Shown: positions 24,986 to 34,348, numbered from the stretch's first letter. The stretch: DNA of 64,000 bases from Pseudomonas chlororaphis (GCF_003731765.1 NZ_MOAL01000006.1:440563-504562); one strand, 5' to 3'. Program-made: numbers and translations. Notes: generated by a model not told the origin, from the sequence alone.

Positions 24986-25166
24986 AAACTTCCTCCTATG
25001 CTCAAAGCATAGGCTGGAGATGTCTACGGTGTCGGGGGCAGTCCAGTTTAAGGCAAAGAGGTGTCTACGAAACCCGGGGCGATTCAGTTGCAGGGGACAG
25101 CTATCCATCTCATCAGTCCCGACTTTGCTATCCTGCGCCCCTTTTCCCCTAGCAAGGAGCGCAGGC

Positions 25167-26126
25167 ATGACCCAGTCCGTTGCCGACCGACCGCAACCAC
25201 CTGCGTGCAAGCGCATCTCTCTATCGCGCCTGCTAGCCCCAGCCCTCCTACTAGCCATCGCCCTTACCATCCCCACTACCTACGCCAACCCCACCACCAC
25301 CTACCGCGGCACCCTCGGTTCCACGCCGGTGGAGCTGGCTCTAACCTACGACTCGCAATACGGCGGTGGCTTCTCCGGTTATTGGTTCACCGAAGCCGAG
25401 CGCTTGCCCATTCCTTTGGAGCTGACGCCGTTTCGCCAGGGCGTGGGGTTGCTGATCAATATCATGGACAACCCGACCCTGCCGGCGGCGGCTGTGTCGT
25501 TGCTGCCTTTCACTGAAGGTGCTGATGCGCTGCAGGGCTCGTTTGTCGATCTGCGCACGGGCGCGCAGCAGCCGTTGCGGTTGCAGCGGGTAACGCGTTT
25601 TGGTGACAGTCAGCGGGATGCCTTTGACGGTGAGTTGTTGCAGCCGGTGCAGGACAAGGATTTCTATTTCAGTGTGCATGCCGCGCGTAAGGCCGGGGAG
25701 GAGGTGGCGCGGGTGGACCGTATTCGGGTGATGAGTCGTGTCACGGGGGCGCAGGTGCAGGAGATCAGTGGGTCGTGGTGCATGCCTGCGGTGGGCACCG
25801 GGACGCTGACTTTTGGGCATTTCCAGGCCGGGTCGCCGATGGATTTTCAGGCCCAGCGTTATCGCCTGGCTGAGTCGGACGGCCGGTTGTGGTGCGGGCC
25901 CACTCAGTACTACCTGTACAACCGTGAGAACCGGGAATACTTGCGCCATCCGCTGCTGGAGCAGTTCGCCGTGGACGGCACGTTGCGCTTTTCGCCCAGT
26001 GGCCAGATGGAGTTCAGCAAGCAGGACTTTATCAATTTCGATCAGCGCACGCGGCGTTGGGATTATTACCGGGTGGTCAGCCCGGATCGGCTGGAGTTTC
26101 TGTCGTCTGGCGAGGAGCGTTTCTGA
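25167..26126 (+). CDS. Secreted/periplasmic protein of unknown function (paralogue 1)
   Basis: A 319-residue protein with a clear signal peptide (LLAPALLLAIALTIPTTYA). The mature part opens YRGTLGSTPVELALTYDSQYGGGFSGYWF, a beta-rich pattern repeated in the next gene (YEGTLGKQAIVLTLG). ATG 25167 has AAGGAG upstream; any longer start would lie in the IS end. Its stop overlaps the ATG of the next gene (TGATG). No named family is recognised. It is the first core-like gene right of the island; the IS ends ~80 bp upstream and may have replaced its promoter. Confidence 0.65.
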   Translation: MTQSVADRPQPPACKRISLSRLLAPALLLAIALTIPTTYANPTTTYRGTLGSTPVELALTYDSQYGGGFSGYWFTEAERLPIPLELTPFRQGVGLLINIMDNPTLPAAAVSLLPFTEGADALQGSFVDLRTGAQQPLRLQRVTRFGDSQRDAFDGELLQPVQDKDFYFSVHAARKAGEEVARVDRIRVMSRVTGAQVQEISGSWCMPAVGTGTLTFGHFQAGSPMDFQAQRYRLAESDGRLWCGPTQYYLYNRENREYLRHPLLEQFAVDGTLRFSPSGQMEFSKQDFINFDQRTRRWDYYRVVSPDRLEFLSSGEERF

Positions 26127-26812
26127 TGGGTTGGGCTGATGTTTATCGGGCGGTGGCGGCGGGGCTGCTGGTGCTGTGGATGCTGCCGGCGCAGGCGGCC
26201 CATGGGGTGTATGAGGGCACGTTAGGCAAGCAGGCGATTGTGCTGACCCTGGGTAGCGAGAATGCCCTGTACCAGGTGACTTATGCCTACCAGCGCTATC
26301 GCACGCCGATCCGGCTCAAGCCGACCTTCAGTTTCAGCAATAAGGTGCTGGCCATGGATGAGCTGGACGAGCAGGGCTTGCCGGTGGCGCGTCTGCAGTT
26401 CAATGACTTGATGAACTCCCGCCAGCAGGAGCAGGTGCGCGGCAGTTGGACCAGTTATCGCACCGGCAAGACCCTGCCCATCAGCCTGAAGCTGGTGGCC
26501 CTGGTGAACTCGGATTATTCGTGGCCGCAGCCGAGCACGGCGCTGTTGCAGAGTGCATCGACCCCGCGTTGGTATTTCCAGTTGCCGATGCAGGGCAATG
26601 ATCGGCGGGTGACGGCCATTGAGGTGCTGAGCAAGGCCACCGGCAAGCCCTTGCAGACCCTGGCGCTCGCCGAGCCGGGCTGCCCGAACCAGGGCGTGGA
26701 TACGTTGCAGGTGCGGGCCGAGGGGGAGAGTGTGCGGATCAGTTTGAGTGGTTGCACGTTGCCGGGGTTTGCGTGGAATAAAGGCAGCGGACGGTTTGAG
26801 GCGTTGCCGTGA
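26126..26812 (+). CDS. Secreted/periplasmic protein of unknown function (paralogue 2)
   Basis: A 228-residue protein with a signal peptide (AAGLLVLWMLPAQAAHG), then YEGTLGKQAIVLTLGSENALYQVTYAYQRYRTPIRL, related to the preceding gene. Two cysteines in the C-terminal part (AEPGCPNQG, SLSGCTLPG) may form a disulphide. The start codon overlaps the upstream stop, so the two are co-translated and may form a complex. Function unknown. Confidence 0.65.
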   Translation: MGWADVYRAVAAGLLVLWMLPAQAAHGVYEGTLGKQAIVLTLGSENALYQVTYAYQRYRTPIRLKPTFSFSNKVLAMDELDEQGLPVARLQFNDLMNSRQQEQVRGSWTSYRTGKTLPISLKLVALVNSDYSWPQPSTALLQSASTPRWYFQLPMQGNDRRVTAIEVLSKATGKPLQTLALAEPGCPNQGVDTLQVRAEGESVRISLSGCTLPGFAWNKGSGRFEALP

Positions 26813-26851
26813 GTCGGGTCAGAACCTGCAAGTTAATGTGTGGAGCTCCCT

Positions 26852-27331
26852 ATGTTGGATAAACCATCACCGGTGCTGATTCAGGTGTACATGGCCGATG
26901 ACGGTGGCGCCGTTCGCGAGGAGCTGCTGGCGCGGCAGATCGATCAGGACACTTACGAGTTGCTGTCCTCACCCGGCCTGGCACAAAACCTGGCGCGGGG
27001 CGATATCGTTTCAATCCGCAATCCCGATGCACCGGCCGAAGTGCTGAAGCGGGGCGGTAATTTCTGTATTCAGATCTATGCCGATTACATCGATCCGGCG
27101 GTGATTACGGCGCTCGAAAATGATGTCATTCGTGAGCTCAACGGAACCTTGGATGGGGTGTGCCAGGGGACGCTAGCGTTGGCTGTTCCTGCCAAGAACG
27201 GCATGGAGAACATCAACAGGTTTTTCGACGGCTTCCGCGAAAAAACCGGCATCCAGTGGTACTACGCGAACGTCTATAAAAACCTCGATAACGATGAAGA
27301 CGAGACGCTGTTGAACTGGTGGTTGGACTGA
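26852..27331 (+). CDS. DUF4265 domain-containing protein
   Basis: A 159-residue cytoplasmic protein of the DUF4265 type (VREELLARQIDQDTYELLSSPGLAQNLARGDIVSIRN). Unknown function. GGAG precedes ATG 26852. It ends in acidic DNDEDETLLNWWLD and faces the MFS gene, with a REP between them. Confidence 0.6.
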   Translation: MLDKPSPVLIQVYMADDGGAVREELLARQIDQDTYELLSSPGLAQNLARGDIVSIRNPDAPAEVLKRGGNFCIQIYADYIDPAVITALENDVIRELNGTLDGVCQGTLALAVPAKNGMENINRFFDGFREKTGIQWYYANVYKNLDNDEDETLLNWWLD

Positions 27332-27382
27332 TTCAGGTGTTCGGCAATGGTGTCATTTCTGCCGGCGAGGGCGGGCTTAAGG

Positions 27383-27411
27383 CCGCTATCGCCGGCAAGC
27401 CGGCTCCTACA
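27383..27411. repeat. Single Pseudomonas REP element
   Basis: GCCGGCAAGCCGGCTCCTACA, one half of the REPINs seen at 31353 and 53664. It overlaps the 3' end of the MFS gene and supplies its TAG stop. Confidence 0.8.
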
Positions 27412-28729
27412 CGGAGGGCGCTAGTTGGGCCGTTTTGCGGACATGGTTGACCATCAGTCCCAGTCCGCCACCGATCAGCAGTATGGCCGCCATAAAGTAC
27501 ATCGCCGCCTGGGTATTCCCCGTCACTTGGGTCAGCCACCCCACCACAATAGTGCTGAAGAACCCCGCCACATTGCCCAGGGTATTGATCAACGCCACGC
27601 CGGCCGCGGCTGCGGCGCCGCCCACTACGGCGGTGGGCAAGCCCCAGAACACCGGCAGGCTGCTGATCATGGCGGCGGTGCCGATGATCAGGCCGAACAT
27701 GGCCAGCATCAGGTTGTCGCCGAAGAAGGTGCCGAAGGCCACGCCTAGCGCGCCAATCCCCGCGCACACCGCCAGGTGCCAGCGGTACTCGCCGTGGCGG
27801 TCGGAGCTGCGGCCCACGATGACCATGGTTACCGCTGCGGCGGCGTAGGGCAGGGCGGTGAGGACGCCGATGGCCCAGGGCTGCTGCACGCCGCTGTTGC
27901 GAATGATGGTGGGCAGCCAGAAGCTGATGACGTATTGGCCCAGTACCAGGCAGAAGTACACCGCGCCCAGTAGCCAGATCTGTGGGTTGAGCAGGCCGTC
28001 GCGCAGGCGGTGGCTTTGTTTGTTCGCGGCTTCGCGGTCGATGGCGGCTTGCATGCCGTGTCGTTCTTCCGGGGTAAGCCAGTGGGCGTCGGCAATGCGG
28101 TCGCGCAGGAGGAAGAACACCGCGGCGCCGAGGGCCACGGCGGGCAGGCCTTCGATGACGAACAGCCATTGCCAGCCGGCATAGCCGGAGACGCCGTTGA
28201 GGTGTTGCAGGATCAGCCCGGAGATCAGTGAGCCGAACAGGCTGGAAATCGGCAGGGCCATGATGAACAGGGCGGTCATCACCCCTCGGCGTTGGCTGGG
28301 GAACCAAGTGGTGAGGTAGAAGATGATGCCGGGGAAGAATCCGGCTTCGGCAATGCCGATCAATAGCCGCAAGACGTAGAAGGTCATGGGCGTTTCGATA
28401 AACATCATGGCCGCCGACAGCAGGCCCCAGGTGACCATGATCCGCGCGATCCAGCGCCGCGCGCCGAAGCGGTGCAGGGCGATGTTGCTGGGGATCTCGA
28501 ACAGCAGGTAGCCGACGAAGAAGATCCCGGCGCCGAGGCCGTACACCGCTTCGCTGAACTTGAGGTCGTCGAGCATTTGCAGTTTGGCGAAGCCGACGTT
28601 GACCCGGTCCAGGTAGGCCACCAGGTAGCACAGCACCAGCAGGGGGATGATGCGCCACGCGGTCTTGCGGTAGGCCGAGTGCAGGGCCGCGTCGTCGAGG
28701 GCCGTGGTCGGCGGGGAAGGTGGGTTCAT
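27407..28729 (-). CDS. MFS transporter, anion:cation symporter family
   Basis: A 440-residue, 12-helix major-facilitator protein. The ACS-family start is clear: RKTAWRIIPLLVLCYLVAYLDRVNVGFAKLQM, and later GIAEAGFFPGIIFYLTTWFPSQRRG. Such proteins import carboxylates or sugar acids with protons. It is the last gene of a co-directional group with a LysR regulator and an FAD-linked 2-hydroxyacid oxidase, so the substrate may be a hydroxy acid such as lactate or a related compound. An A-rich Crc/Hfq-type site lies just before the start. Its stop codon is inside a REP. Confidence 0.85.
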   Translation of the reverse strand: MNPPSPPTTALDDAALHSAYRKTAWRIIPLLVLCYLVAYLDRVNVGFAKLQMLDDLKFSEAVYGLGAGIFFVGYLLFEIPSNIALHRFGARRWIARIMVTWGLLSAAMMFIETPMTFYVLRLLIGIAEAGFFPGIIFYLTTWFPSQRRGVMTALFIMALPISSLFGSLISGLILQHLNGVSGYAGWQWLFVIEGLPAVALGAAVFFLLRDRIADAHWLTPEERHGMQAAIDREAANKQSHRLRDGLLNPQIWLLGAVYFCLVLGQYVISFWLPTIIRNSGVQQPWAIGVLTALPYAAAAVTMVIVGRSSDRHGEYRWHLAVCAGIGALGVAFGTFFGDNLMLAMFGLIIGTAAMISSLPVFWGLPTAVVGGAAAAAGVALINTLGNVAGFFSTIVVGWLTQVTGNTQAAMYFMAAILLIGGGLGLMVNHVRKTAQLAPSV

Positions 28730-28740
28730 GGCGAGCCTCT

Positions 28741-28753
28741 TTATTCTTGTTGT
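28741..28753 (-). promoter_or_regulatory. Crc/Hfq-type A-rich motif, MFS gene
   Basis: ACAACAAGAATAA on the mRNA, 12 nt before the MFS start, matches AAnAAnAA. Confidence 0.5.
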
Positions 28754-28777
28754 CGAAGCAATGGGTGAAACAGCGGT

Positions 28778-29725
28778 TCAGCCTTCGGGCAGCAGGCGGG
28801 TGGCGGGCCATTCGCCGGAGCGGCACATGTCGCGCACCACCTGGCCGATCAGGGCGGCGATCAGGGTTCGCAGGTTGCTGTTGGGCAGGGCTTCGCACAC
28901 GCAGATACCCAGGGTGCGGAACACCACGCGCGGGGTGATGGCGTGGGCCACCAGCCGGCCTTCGGCGACTTCGCGCAGGGCCAGGTTGAGCGGCATGATG
29001 CTCGGGCCGATGCCGGCCTCCACCGCGCTTTTAAGGATGTGCACCGAGTTGACTTCCATGGCCACGGTCGCCGGCGGCAACTGCTGCTGGGCCAGGGCCT
29101 GGTCGACAAAGGCACGGGTGCTGTGGCTGTGGGCGCGGCTGGGGAACACCAAAGGCTGCGCCACCGCCTGGGCCAGGGTCACGTCGCCGGGGGGCGGCAT
29201 GTGCGGGGCGTCGGCGCGGTGGATCAGGTAGAAGTCTTCTTCAATCAGCGGGCTGAAGCTCACTTCCGAGGGCAGGCCGATGGCGGTGAACAGGGCGATG
29301 TCGACCCGGCCGCGCACCAGTTGGTCCACCAGGTTGCCGGTGAGTTCTTCATTCAAGTGCAACTGCACCTGGGGGTAGGTGCGGGCCACGGCTTGCATCA
29401 GCGGCAGGGCGACGATATTGGCCACGCTTTGCGGCAGGGCCACCACGATTGAGCCGCTCAGGGCCGCCGGCTCCGGGTTGACCGCCGCCTTGGCCGCGCT
29501 CAGGTGTTTGAGAATGCCCTGGGCGTATTCATAGAACACCTTGCCCGCCTCGTTGGCGACGATGCCGCTGTTGCTGCGATGGAACAGCACCGCGCCGAGT
29601 TCGGCTTCCAGGGCCGACATTTGCTTGCTCAGGGCCGATTGGGCCACGTGCACGTCCCGCGAGGCCCGGGACAGGCTGCCGGCATCGACCACGGCGACGA
29701 AGTATTTGAGTTGCCTGATTTCCAT
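28778..29725 (-). CDS. LysR-family transcriptional regulator
   Basis: A 315-residue LTTR. The N-terminal winged helix is MEIRQLKYFVAVVDAGSLSRASRDVHVAQSALSKQMSALE, with the recognition helix at ~30-50; the remainder is a periplasmic-binding-like sensor domain. It lies 31 bp after the FAD-linked oxidase gene and 48 bp before the MFS gene, all on one strand, so it probably controls its own operon in response to the hydroxy acid. Confidence 0.9.
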   Translation of the reverse strand: MEIRQLKYFVAVVDAGSLSRASRDVHVAQSALSKQMSALEAELGAVLFHRSNSGIVANEAGKVFYEYAQGILKHLSAAKAAVNPEPAALSGSIVVALPQSVANIVALPLMQAVARTYPQVQLHLNEELTGNLVDQLVRGRVDIALFTAIGLPSEVSFSPLIEEDFYLIHRADAPHMPPPGDVTLAQAVAQPLVFPSRAHSHSTRAFVDQALAQQQLPPATVAMEVNSVHILKSAVEAGIGPSIMPLNLALREVAEGRLVAHAITPRVVFRTLGICVCEALPNSNLRTLIAALIGQVVRDMCRSGEWPATRLLPEG

Positions 29726-29756
29726 AAGCCTTCCTTGCGCGCTTGGGGGCCGGCGC

Positions 29757-31181
29757 CTACTCGGCTGGCGTGCCGCGGGCGAAGATCTTGCCCGGGTTCA
29801 TCAACTGCTGCGGGTCGAGGGCGGCTTTGATCGCGGCCATGATATCCACCGCGTTCTGCCCGTGCTCCAGGCTCATGAAACCTTGCTTGGTCAGGCCGAT
29901 GCCGTGCTCGCCGGTGCAGGAGCCGTTCATGGCGATGGCCCGTTCTGCCAACCGGTGGGCCACCTCTTCGGCGCGCTGCACTTCGGCCGGGTCCTCGGGG
30001 TTGACCAGGATCACCGCGTGGAAATTGCCATCGCCCACATGGCCGAAAATCGGCGCCAACAGGCCGTTTTGCTCCAGGTCGGCAGTCGTGGCTTCGATGC
30101 ATTCGGCCAGGCGCGAGATCGGCACCACGGCGTCGGTGGTCAAGGCCCGGCAGCCGGGACGCAGGGCGATGGCGGCAAAATAACCGTCGTGCCGTGCCTG
30201 CCACAGGCGGCTGCGGTCTTCCGGGTGCACAGCCCAGTCGAAGTCCTGGCCGCCGTGTTCGTCGGCCAGCAGGCGGACGGTTTCCACCTGCTCCTTAACG
30301 CTGGCTTCGGAGCCATGTAGCTCGAAAAACAGCGATGGCGCCTCGTGCAACTGGGTCTTGCTGTAGGCATTCAGGGCGCGCACGGTGAGGGCGTCGATCA
30401 GCTCGATACGGGCAATCGGTACCCCCAACTGGATGGCTTGGATCACCGTGCGCACCGCTTGGTCGACGCTGGGGAAATTGCACACCGCGGCGGAAATCGC
30501 TTCCGGGATCGGGTGCAGTTTCACCGTCAGTTCCGCCACCGTGGCCAGGGTGCCGCCGGAGCCGATCAGCAGATGGCCCAGGTCATAGCCGGCCGAGGAT
30601 TTACGCGCCCGGCCACCCGTCTGGATCACTCGACCATCGGCCAGCACCGCGGTCATAGCCAGGACGTTTTCGCGCATGGTGCCGTAGCGCACGGCGTTGG
30701 TGCCCGAGGCCCGGGTGGCGGCCATGCCGCCCAGGGACGCATCGGCACCGGGGTCGATGGGGAAGAACAGCCCGGTGCCGTGCAGCGCCGCGTTCAACTG
30801 CTTGCGGGTCACCCCGGGTTGCACGGTGACGTCCATGTCGTCGATGCGTACTTCCAGAATCTGGTTCATCGCCGACAGGTCAAGGCACACCCCGCCATGC
30901 AGTGCATGCACCCAACCCTCCAGGGAACTGCCGCTGCCGTAGGGGATGATCGGCACCCGATAACGGTGGCAGGCCTGCTGCACCGCGACGATTTCCTCCA
31001 GGTTGTGAACGAAGGCCACGGCTTGCGGCGGCATGGGGTCGAGGGCGGAGATATCGCTGCCATGGTGTTCACGAACACTGGCCGAGGTGCTGAGGCGCGG
31101 GCCCAGCAACTGGGTCAGCTCATCCAGCAAGGCACTGGGCAGCGTGGGCGTGGCAGGCGTAGCAAGGGCGGTGGGCAGCAT
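29757..31181 (-). CDS. FAD-linked oxidase, D-lactate/2-hydroxyacid dehydrogenase type
   Basis: A 474-residue GlcD/DLD-type flavoprotein that oxidises a D-2-hydroxyacid and passes electrons to a cytochrome or quinone. The FAD-binding PP-loop is PYGSGSSLEGWVHALHGGVCLDLS (~85-110). C-terminal signatures are FGHVGDGNFHAVI and NGSCTGEHGIGLTKQGFM. ATG 31181 was chosen because the preceding 24 codons have no protein character. An AACAATAA motif near the start suggests Crc control. It heads the oxidase-lysR-MFS operon. Confidence 0.85.
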   Translation of the reverse strand: MLPTALATPATPTLPSALLDELTQLLGPRLSTSASVREHHGSDISALDPMPPQAVAFVHNLEEIVAVQQACHRYRVPIIPYGSGSSLEGWVHALHGGVCLDLSAMNQILEVRIDDMDVTVQPGVTRKQLNAALHGTGLFFPIDPGADASLGGMAATRASGTNAVRYGTMRENVLAMTAVLADGRVIQTGGRARKSSAGYDLGHLLIGSGGTLATVAELTVKLHPIPEAISAAVCNFPSVDQAVRTVIQAIQLGVPIARIELIDALTVRALNAYSKTQLHEAPSLFFELHGSEASVKEQVETVRLLADEHGGQDFDWAVHPEDRSRLWQARHDGYFAAIALRPGCRALTTDAVVPISRLAECIEATTADLEQNGLLAPIFGHVGDGNFHAVILVNPEDPAEVQRAEEVAHRLAERAIAMNGSCTGEHGIGLTKQGFMSLEHGQNAVDIMAAIKAALDPQQLMNPGKIFARGTPAE

Positions 31182-31195
31182 CGGGCAGTCTCCGG

Positions 31196-31205
31196 TTTTA
31201 TTGTT
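31196..31205 (-). promoter_or_regulatory. Crc/Hfq-type A-rich motif, FAD-linked oxidase gene
   Basis: AACAATAA on the mRNA, about 15 nt before the start, matches AAnAAnAA. Confidence 0.45.
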
Positions 31206-31352
31206 CCTCGGGTTCGGCAGCGTGGCACCGGGCCCGGGCGGGGAGTTGCCCATATCCTAACTGCATACATTGGGGGGCGGTCGTGCAGATTCGAGATGGC
31301 GTTATCGCAAGGACAGATAGGCCCGTCCCCATTTCTCAAACCACCCCCCATC

Positions 31353-31418
31353 CGTAGGAGCTGGCTTGCCAGCGATAAAGCCCGCACGGCCGCCATCGCC
31401 GGCAAGCCGGCTCCTACA
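31353..31418. repeat. REPIN (inverted REP pair)
   Basis: GTAGGAGCTGGCTTGCCAGC and its inverted partner GCCGGCAAGCCGGCTCCTAC flank ~20 bp. The right arm overlaps the end of the next gene and contains its TAG stop. Confidence 0.85.
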
Positions 31419-32103
31419 GTGAGGTTTTACACCTGACCAACGCCAGATAAACCCCGGCGTCTTTCCCAGGCTCGATGTAATGCGCGCCTTCAAGGTCGGC
31501 GATCCGGGTCGGGACCATCACGCACGCCAGTGGCGGTGCGCCTTCGTACCAGTCGTCGTTGTCGTCCAGGCCGCGCAGGAAAGCGTCGAGGAAGTCCTGG
31601 CAACTGTCGAACTGGCCGTAGCTGTAGCCGCCTTGCTGGTCGCTGTAAAAGCGTGAATAGCTCAGCAGCACGATGCCCCAGCGTTCAATGGGTTCCTGGG
31701 GCGAGGTGCGCGGGATGGGTTTGACCATGTCCTTGCGGATTTCGCGGATTTTGTAGAAAGCATTCTTGTTGTTGTGCACCACCTTGAATTCGAGGGCCGT
31801 GGAGGGCTGTTCGGCGTAGCTGTCCTCGATCCAGATATCCACCTTGCGACGCTCGGCGGCGATTAGCCAGCGCGGGACATTAGCGCGTGCCGCCAGGTGG
31901 TTGGCGGGGCGGTAGTCGGCGCGTTCGTCGAGTTGGCCGCCGAGGCCGAAACGGTCGCGGTGAATGTCCAGCAATGCGGCCGATTCCAGGCTCAGCCACA
32001 GCTCGGGGGCGACGGTGACCATGATGGATTTGAGCATGCGCTGGCGTTCTTCCTGTTGCAGGTGCGTCAGCAGTAAATCGGTAAAGGCGGGGACAAAGGA
32101 CAT
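31414..32103 (-). CDS. Hypothetical protein, possible D...ExK nuclease-like fold
   Basis: A 229-residue protein without a family I recognise. The segment RRKVDIWIEDSY...TALEFKVVHNNKNAFYKIREI has an Asp followed ~17 residues later by Glu-x-Lys between hydrophobic strands, as in PD-(D/E)xK folds. The motif alone is weak evidence. An exact Anr-type box lies ~100 bp upstream and could control this gene or the divergent chemoreceptor. Confidence 0.5.
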   Translation of the reverse strand: MSFVPAFTDLLLTHLQQEERQRMLKSIMVTVAPELWLSLESAALLDIHRDRFGLGGQLDERADYRPANHLAARANVPRWLIAAERRKVDIWIEDSYAEQPSTALEFKVVHNNKNAFYKIREIRKDMVKPIPRTSPQEPIERWGIVLLSYSRFYSDQQGGYSYGQFDSCQDFLDAFLRGLDDNDDWYEGAPPLACVMVPTRIADLEGAHYIEPGKDAGVYLALVRCKTSL

Positions 32104-32199
32104 GGGATCTCCGTATCAGGTTTGAAAGGTCCGTCGTTTCATGTGTGGCGGCCGGGGGGCTTCCCTGCTCTCCAGGTGTTTAGGTGGCGCGACGTTTTA

Positions 32200-32213
32200 T
32201 TGATCCAGATCAA
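32200..32213. promoter_or_regulatory. Anr/Dnr (FNR-type) box
   Basis: TTGATCCAGATCAA is an exact TTGAT-N4-ATCAA palindrome between a hypothetical gene (minus) and the NIT-domain chemoreceptor (plus, start 32387). It implies oxygen- or NO-responsive control of one or both genes. Confidence 0.7.
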
Positions 32214-32386
32214 TGAAATGGCAGATTTCCGCTTCAGGAAAGGTATTGCAACGAAACAGTGGGGCGTCTTCAGTGCTGGCACTTGGCTATTAACGTACCA
32301 TCGCCGCCGCATGCGCAGGGACAACAAGGGACGGTTAGGAACATCGCGCGCCAATGAATTTAATGTGAAATGAGGCTTGAAGGGAA

Positions 32387-34348
32387 ATGCTCAAGAATGC
32401 ACCGCTGCGTCTGAAACTGCTGTTGATTCTGCTACTGCCGTTGCTGGGGTTTCTGATCCTGGCCGGGGTGTTTGTGGTGGACAACTACAAGACGCTGCGT
32501 GATATGAACGCGACGGTCACCGCCAGCGCCACGGCCCAGAAGTTGAGCCAATTGATCACCACCTTGCAGCGTGAGCGGGGCGCCAGCGGGGTGTTCCTGG
32601 GCAGCGGTGGCAAGTCCATGGGCGAACGCATGTCGCAGATGCGCCAGGACTCCAGCGCATCGGTCGAGGTGGTGCGCGGCCTGTCCGCGACGGGCAATGG
32701 GCAGTTGGACAAGGTGCTGAATGCATTGGATCAGTTGCCGGTCGTCCGCGGGCAGGTCGATAAGCTGAGCATCAACAGCACCGAGTCGGGCGCCCGTTAC
32801 ACCGAGATCATTCAAACCCTCATTGGCTACACCCACTCCCTGGAAGCCAGCGTCAACAACGCCACCATCGTTCACGCACTCGGCGCGTTGAATCAGTTCA
32901 TCGAGATGAAAGAGCGCGCCGGCCGCGAGCGGGTGGTGCTCGGCCTGGTGTTCAACCAGGGGCGTTTCGATGAGGCACTGCTGTCGCGCTTCAGTCGCAA
33001 TCTCGGCGAGTTCACCGCCTACTACGATGCTTTCCGGCGCAAGGCCCCGGCGGCGTCGCTGCAACAGTTCGACCAGCAAATGCAAAGCCCGGCGGCGGTT
33101 GAAGTCGGCAAGTTGCAGCGCCTGGGGTTCGAGGTGCCGATGGGCCAGGCGCTGGGCGTCAAGCCAGAAGCCTGGTTTGAACTCGCCACCCAGCGCATTG
33201 ACCTGATGGGCCAGGTGGAAGAGGCCCTGGGCCAAAGCGTCAGCGGCCTGGCGATGCACGAGCGCGATGATGCCAACCGTGCGCTGTGGCTGACCATCGG
33301 CGCGGTGATCGTGTCGCTGCTGGCGGTGTCGGTGCTGTCGTACCTGATCATCCGCATGATCGATTCGGCGGTGCAGGACCTCAACCGCGCACTCAACGAC
33401 CTGGCGCAACGCGACCTCACGGCCCGGGCTACCTACGAGAGCAAGGACGAGTTCGGCCAGATCTCGCGCAACCTCAACCGCATGGCCGATGAGATTCGCG
33501 GCATCGTCCAGGAAATCGGCAGTGCCACGGCGCAAGTGGCCACGGCGGCCGAAGAGTCGTCGGCGGTCACCCTGCAGACCAGCCAGAGTGTCGAGCGGCA
33601 ACGCCAGGGCACCGAGTTGGTGGCCACCGCCATCAGTGAAATGAGCGCCACCGTGCGCGAGGTGGCCCACAGCACCAACGACGCCGCGCAAATGTCGCAG
33701 CGGGTCAACACCAGCACGGCCCAAGGGCGCACCGAGATTGAAAGCACCATCGGGCTGATCCGGCAGCTGTCGGGCCAGGCCGAGGAAACGGCGCTGATCA
33801 TCGGCGACTTGAAGCACGAAAGTGATGCCATTTCTTCGGTGCTCGATGTGATTCGCGGCATCGCCGATCAAACCAACTTGCTGGCCCTGAACGCCGCCAT
33901 CGAAGCAGCGCGTGCTGGGGATCATGGCCGTGGTTTTGCGGTGGTGGCGTCCGAGGTGCGCACCCTGGCGCAGAAAACCCAGGAATCCACCGGCAACATT
34001 CAACTGATGATCGCCAACTTGCAGGCCGGCTCGGACCGGGCGGCCACCTCCATGCAAGAGACCTTGGTCAAGGCCCAGGATGGCGCGAGTAAGGTCGAGC
34101 GTGCCGGTGAATTGTTGGTGGAAATTGCCGAGGGCGTGGCGGGTATCAGTGACCGCAACATTCAAATCGCCTCGGCGGCGGAAGAGCAAAGCGCGGTGTC
34201 CGAAGACATCAACCGCAACGTCAATGAGATCAACGACCTGGTGATCCAGGTGAGTGCCGGTGCAGAGCAGACGGCGATCACCAGCCAGGAGCTGGCGCGC
34301 CTGGCCGAGTTCCAGCAGCAGTTGGTGGGCCGCTTCAAGATGGCCTAA
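32387..34348 (+). CDS. Methyl-accepting chemotaxis protein with NIT sensor
   Basis: A 653-residue chemoreceptor. TM1 is at ~11-31; the periplasmic ~50-290 region is an NIT-type (nitrate/nitrite-sensing) helical domain ([36 protein letters not shown]). TM2 is at ~304-326, followed by HAMP and the signalling hairpin [35 protein letters not shown]. There is no CheR-docking pentapeptide at the C-terminus. AAGGG precedes the ATG. The Anr-type box upstream fits a receptor for nitrate or nitrite made under low oxygen. A strong terminator follows. Confidence 0.88.
   Translation: MLKNAPLRLKLLLILLLPLLGFLILAGVFVVDNYKTLRDMNATVTASATAQKLSQLITTLQRERGASGVFLGSGGKSMGERMSQMRQDSSASVEVVRGLSATGNGQLDKVLNALDQLPVVRGQVDKLSINSTESGARYTEIIQTLIGYTHSLEASVNNATIVHALGALNQFIEMKERAGRERVVLGLVFNQGRFDEALLSRFSRNLGEFTAYYDAFRRKAPAASLQQFDQQMQSPAAVEVGKLQRLGFEVPMGQALGVKPEAWFELATQRIDLMGQVEEALGQSVSGLAMHERDDANRALWLTIGAVIVSLLAVSVLSYLIIRMIDSAVQDLNRALNDLAQRDLTARATYESKDEFGQISRNLNRMADEIRGIVQEIGSATAQVATAAEESSAVTLQTSQSVERQRQGTELVATAISEMSATVREVAHSTNDAAQMSQRVNTSTAQGRTEIESTIGLIRQLSGQAEETALIIGDLKHESDAISSVLDVIRGIADQTNLLALNAAIEAARAGDHGRGFAVVASEVRTLAQKTQESTGNIQLMIANLQAGSDRAATSMQETLVKAQDGASKVERAGELLVEIAEGVAGISDRNIQIASAAEEQSAVSEDINRNVNEINDLVIQVSAGAEQTAITSQELARLAEFQQQLVGRFKMA

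Larger units (their letters stand above)
23816..25086 (-). mobile_element. IS3-family insertion sequence (~1.27 kb)
   Basis: The element carries orfA and orfB on the minus strand. The ends match as inverted repeats: TGAATCGCCCCG...TAGACA at 23816 and the reverse complement of the same at 25086. A second, related end (TGGACTGCCCCC...GTAGACATC) lies 41 bp inside the right end. Flanking triplets are GTA and GTT, so a clean target duplication is not seen. Confidence 0.8.

Noticed and set aside
32122-32373. 83-codon frame upstream of the chemoreceptor
   Set aside because: Contains the Anr box, has no ribosome site and no domain; more likely regulatory DNA.
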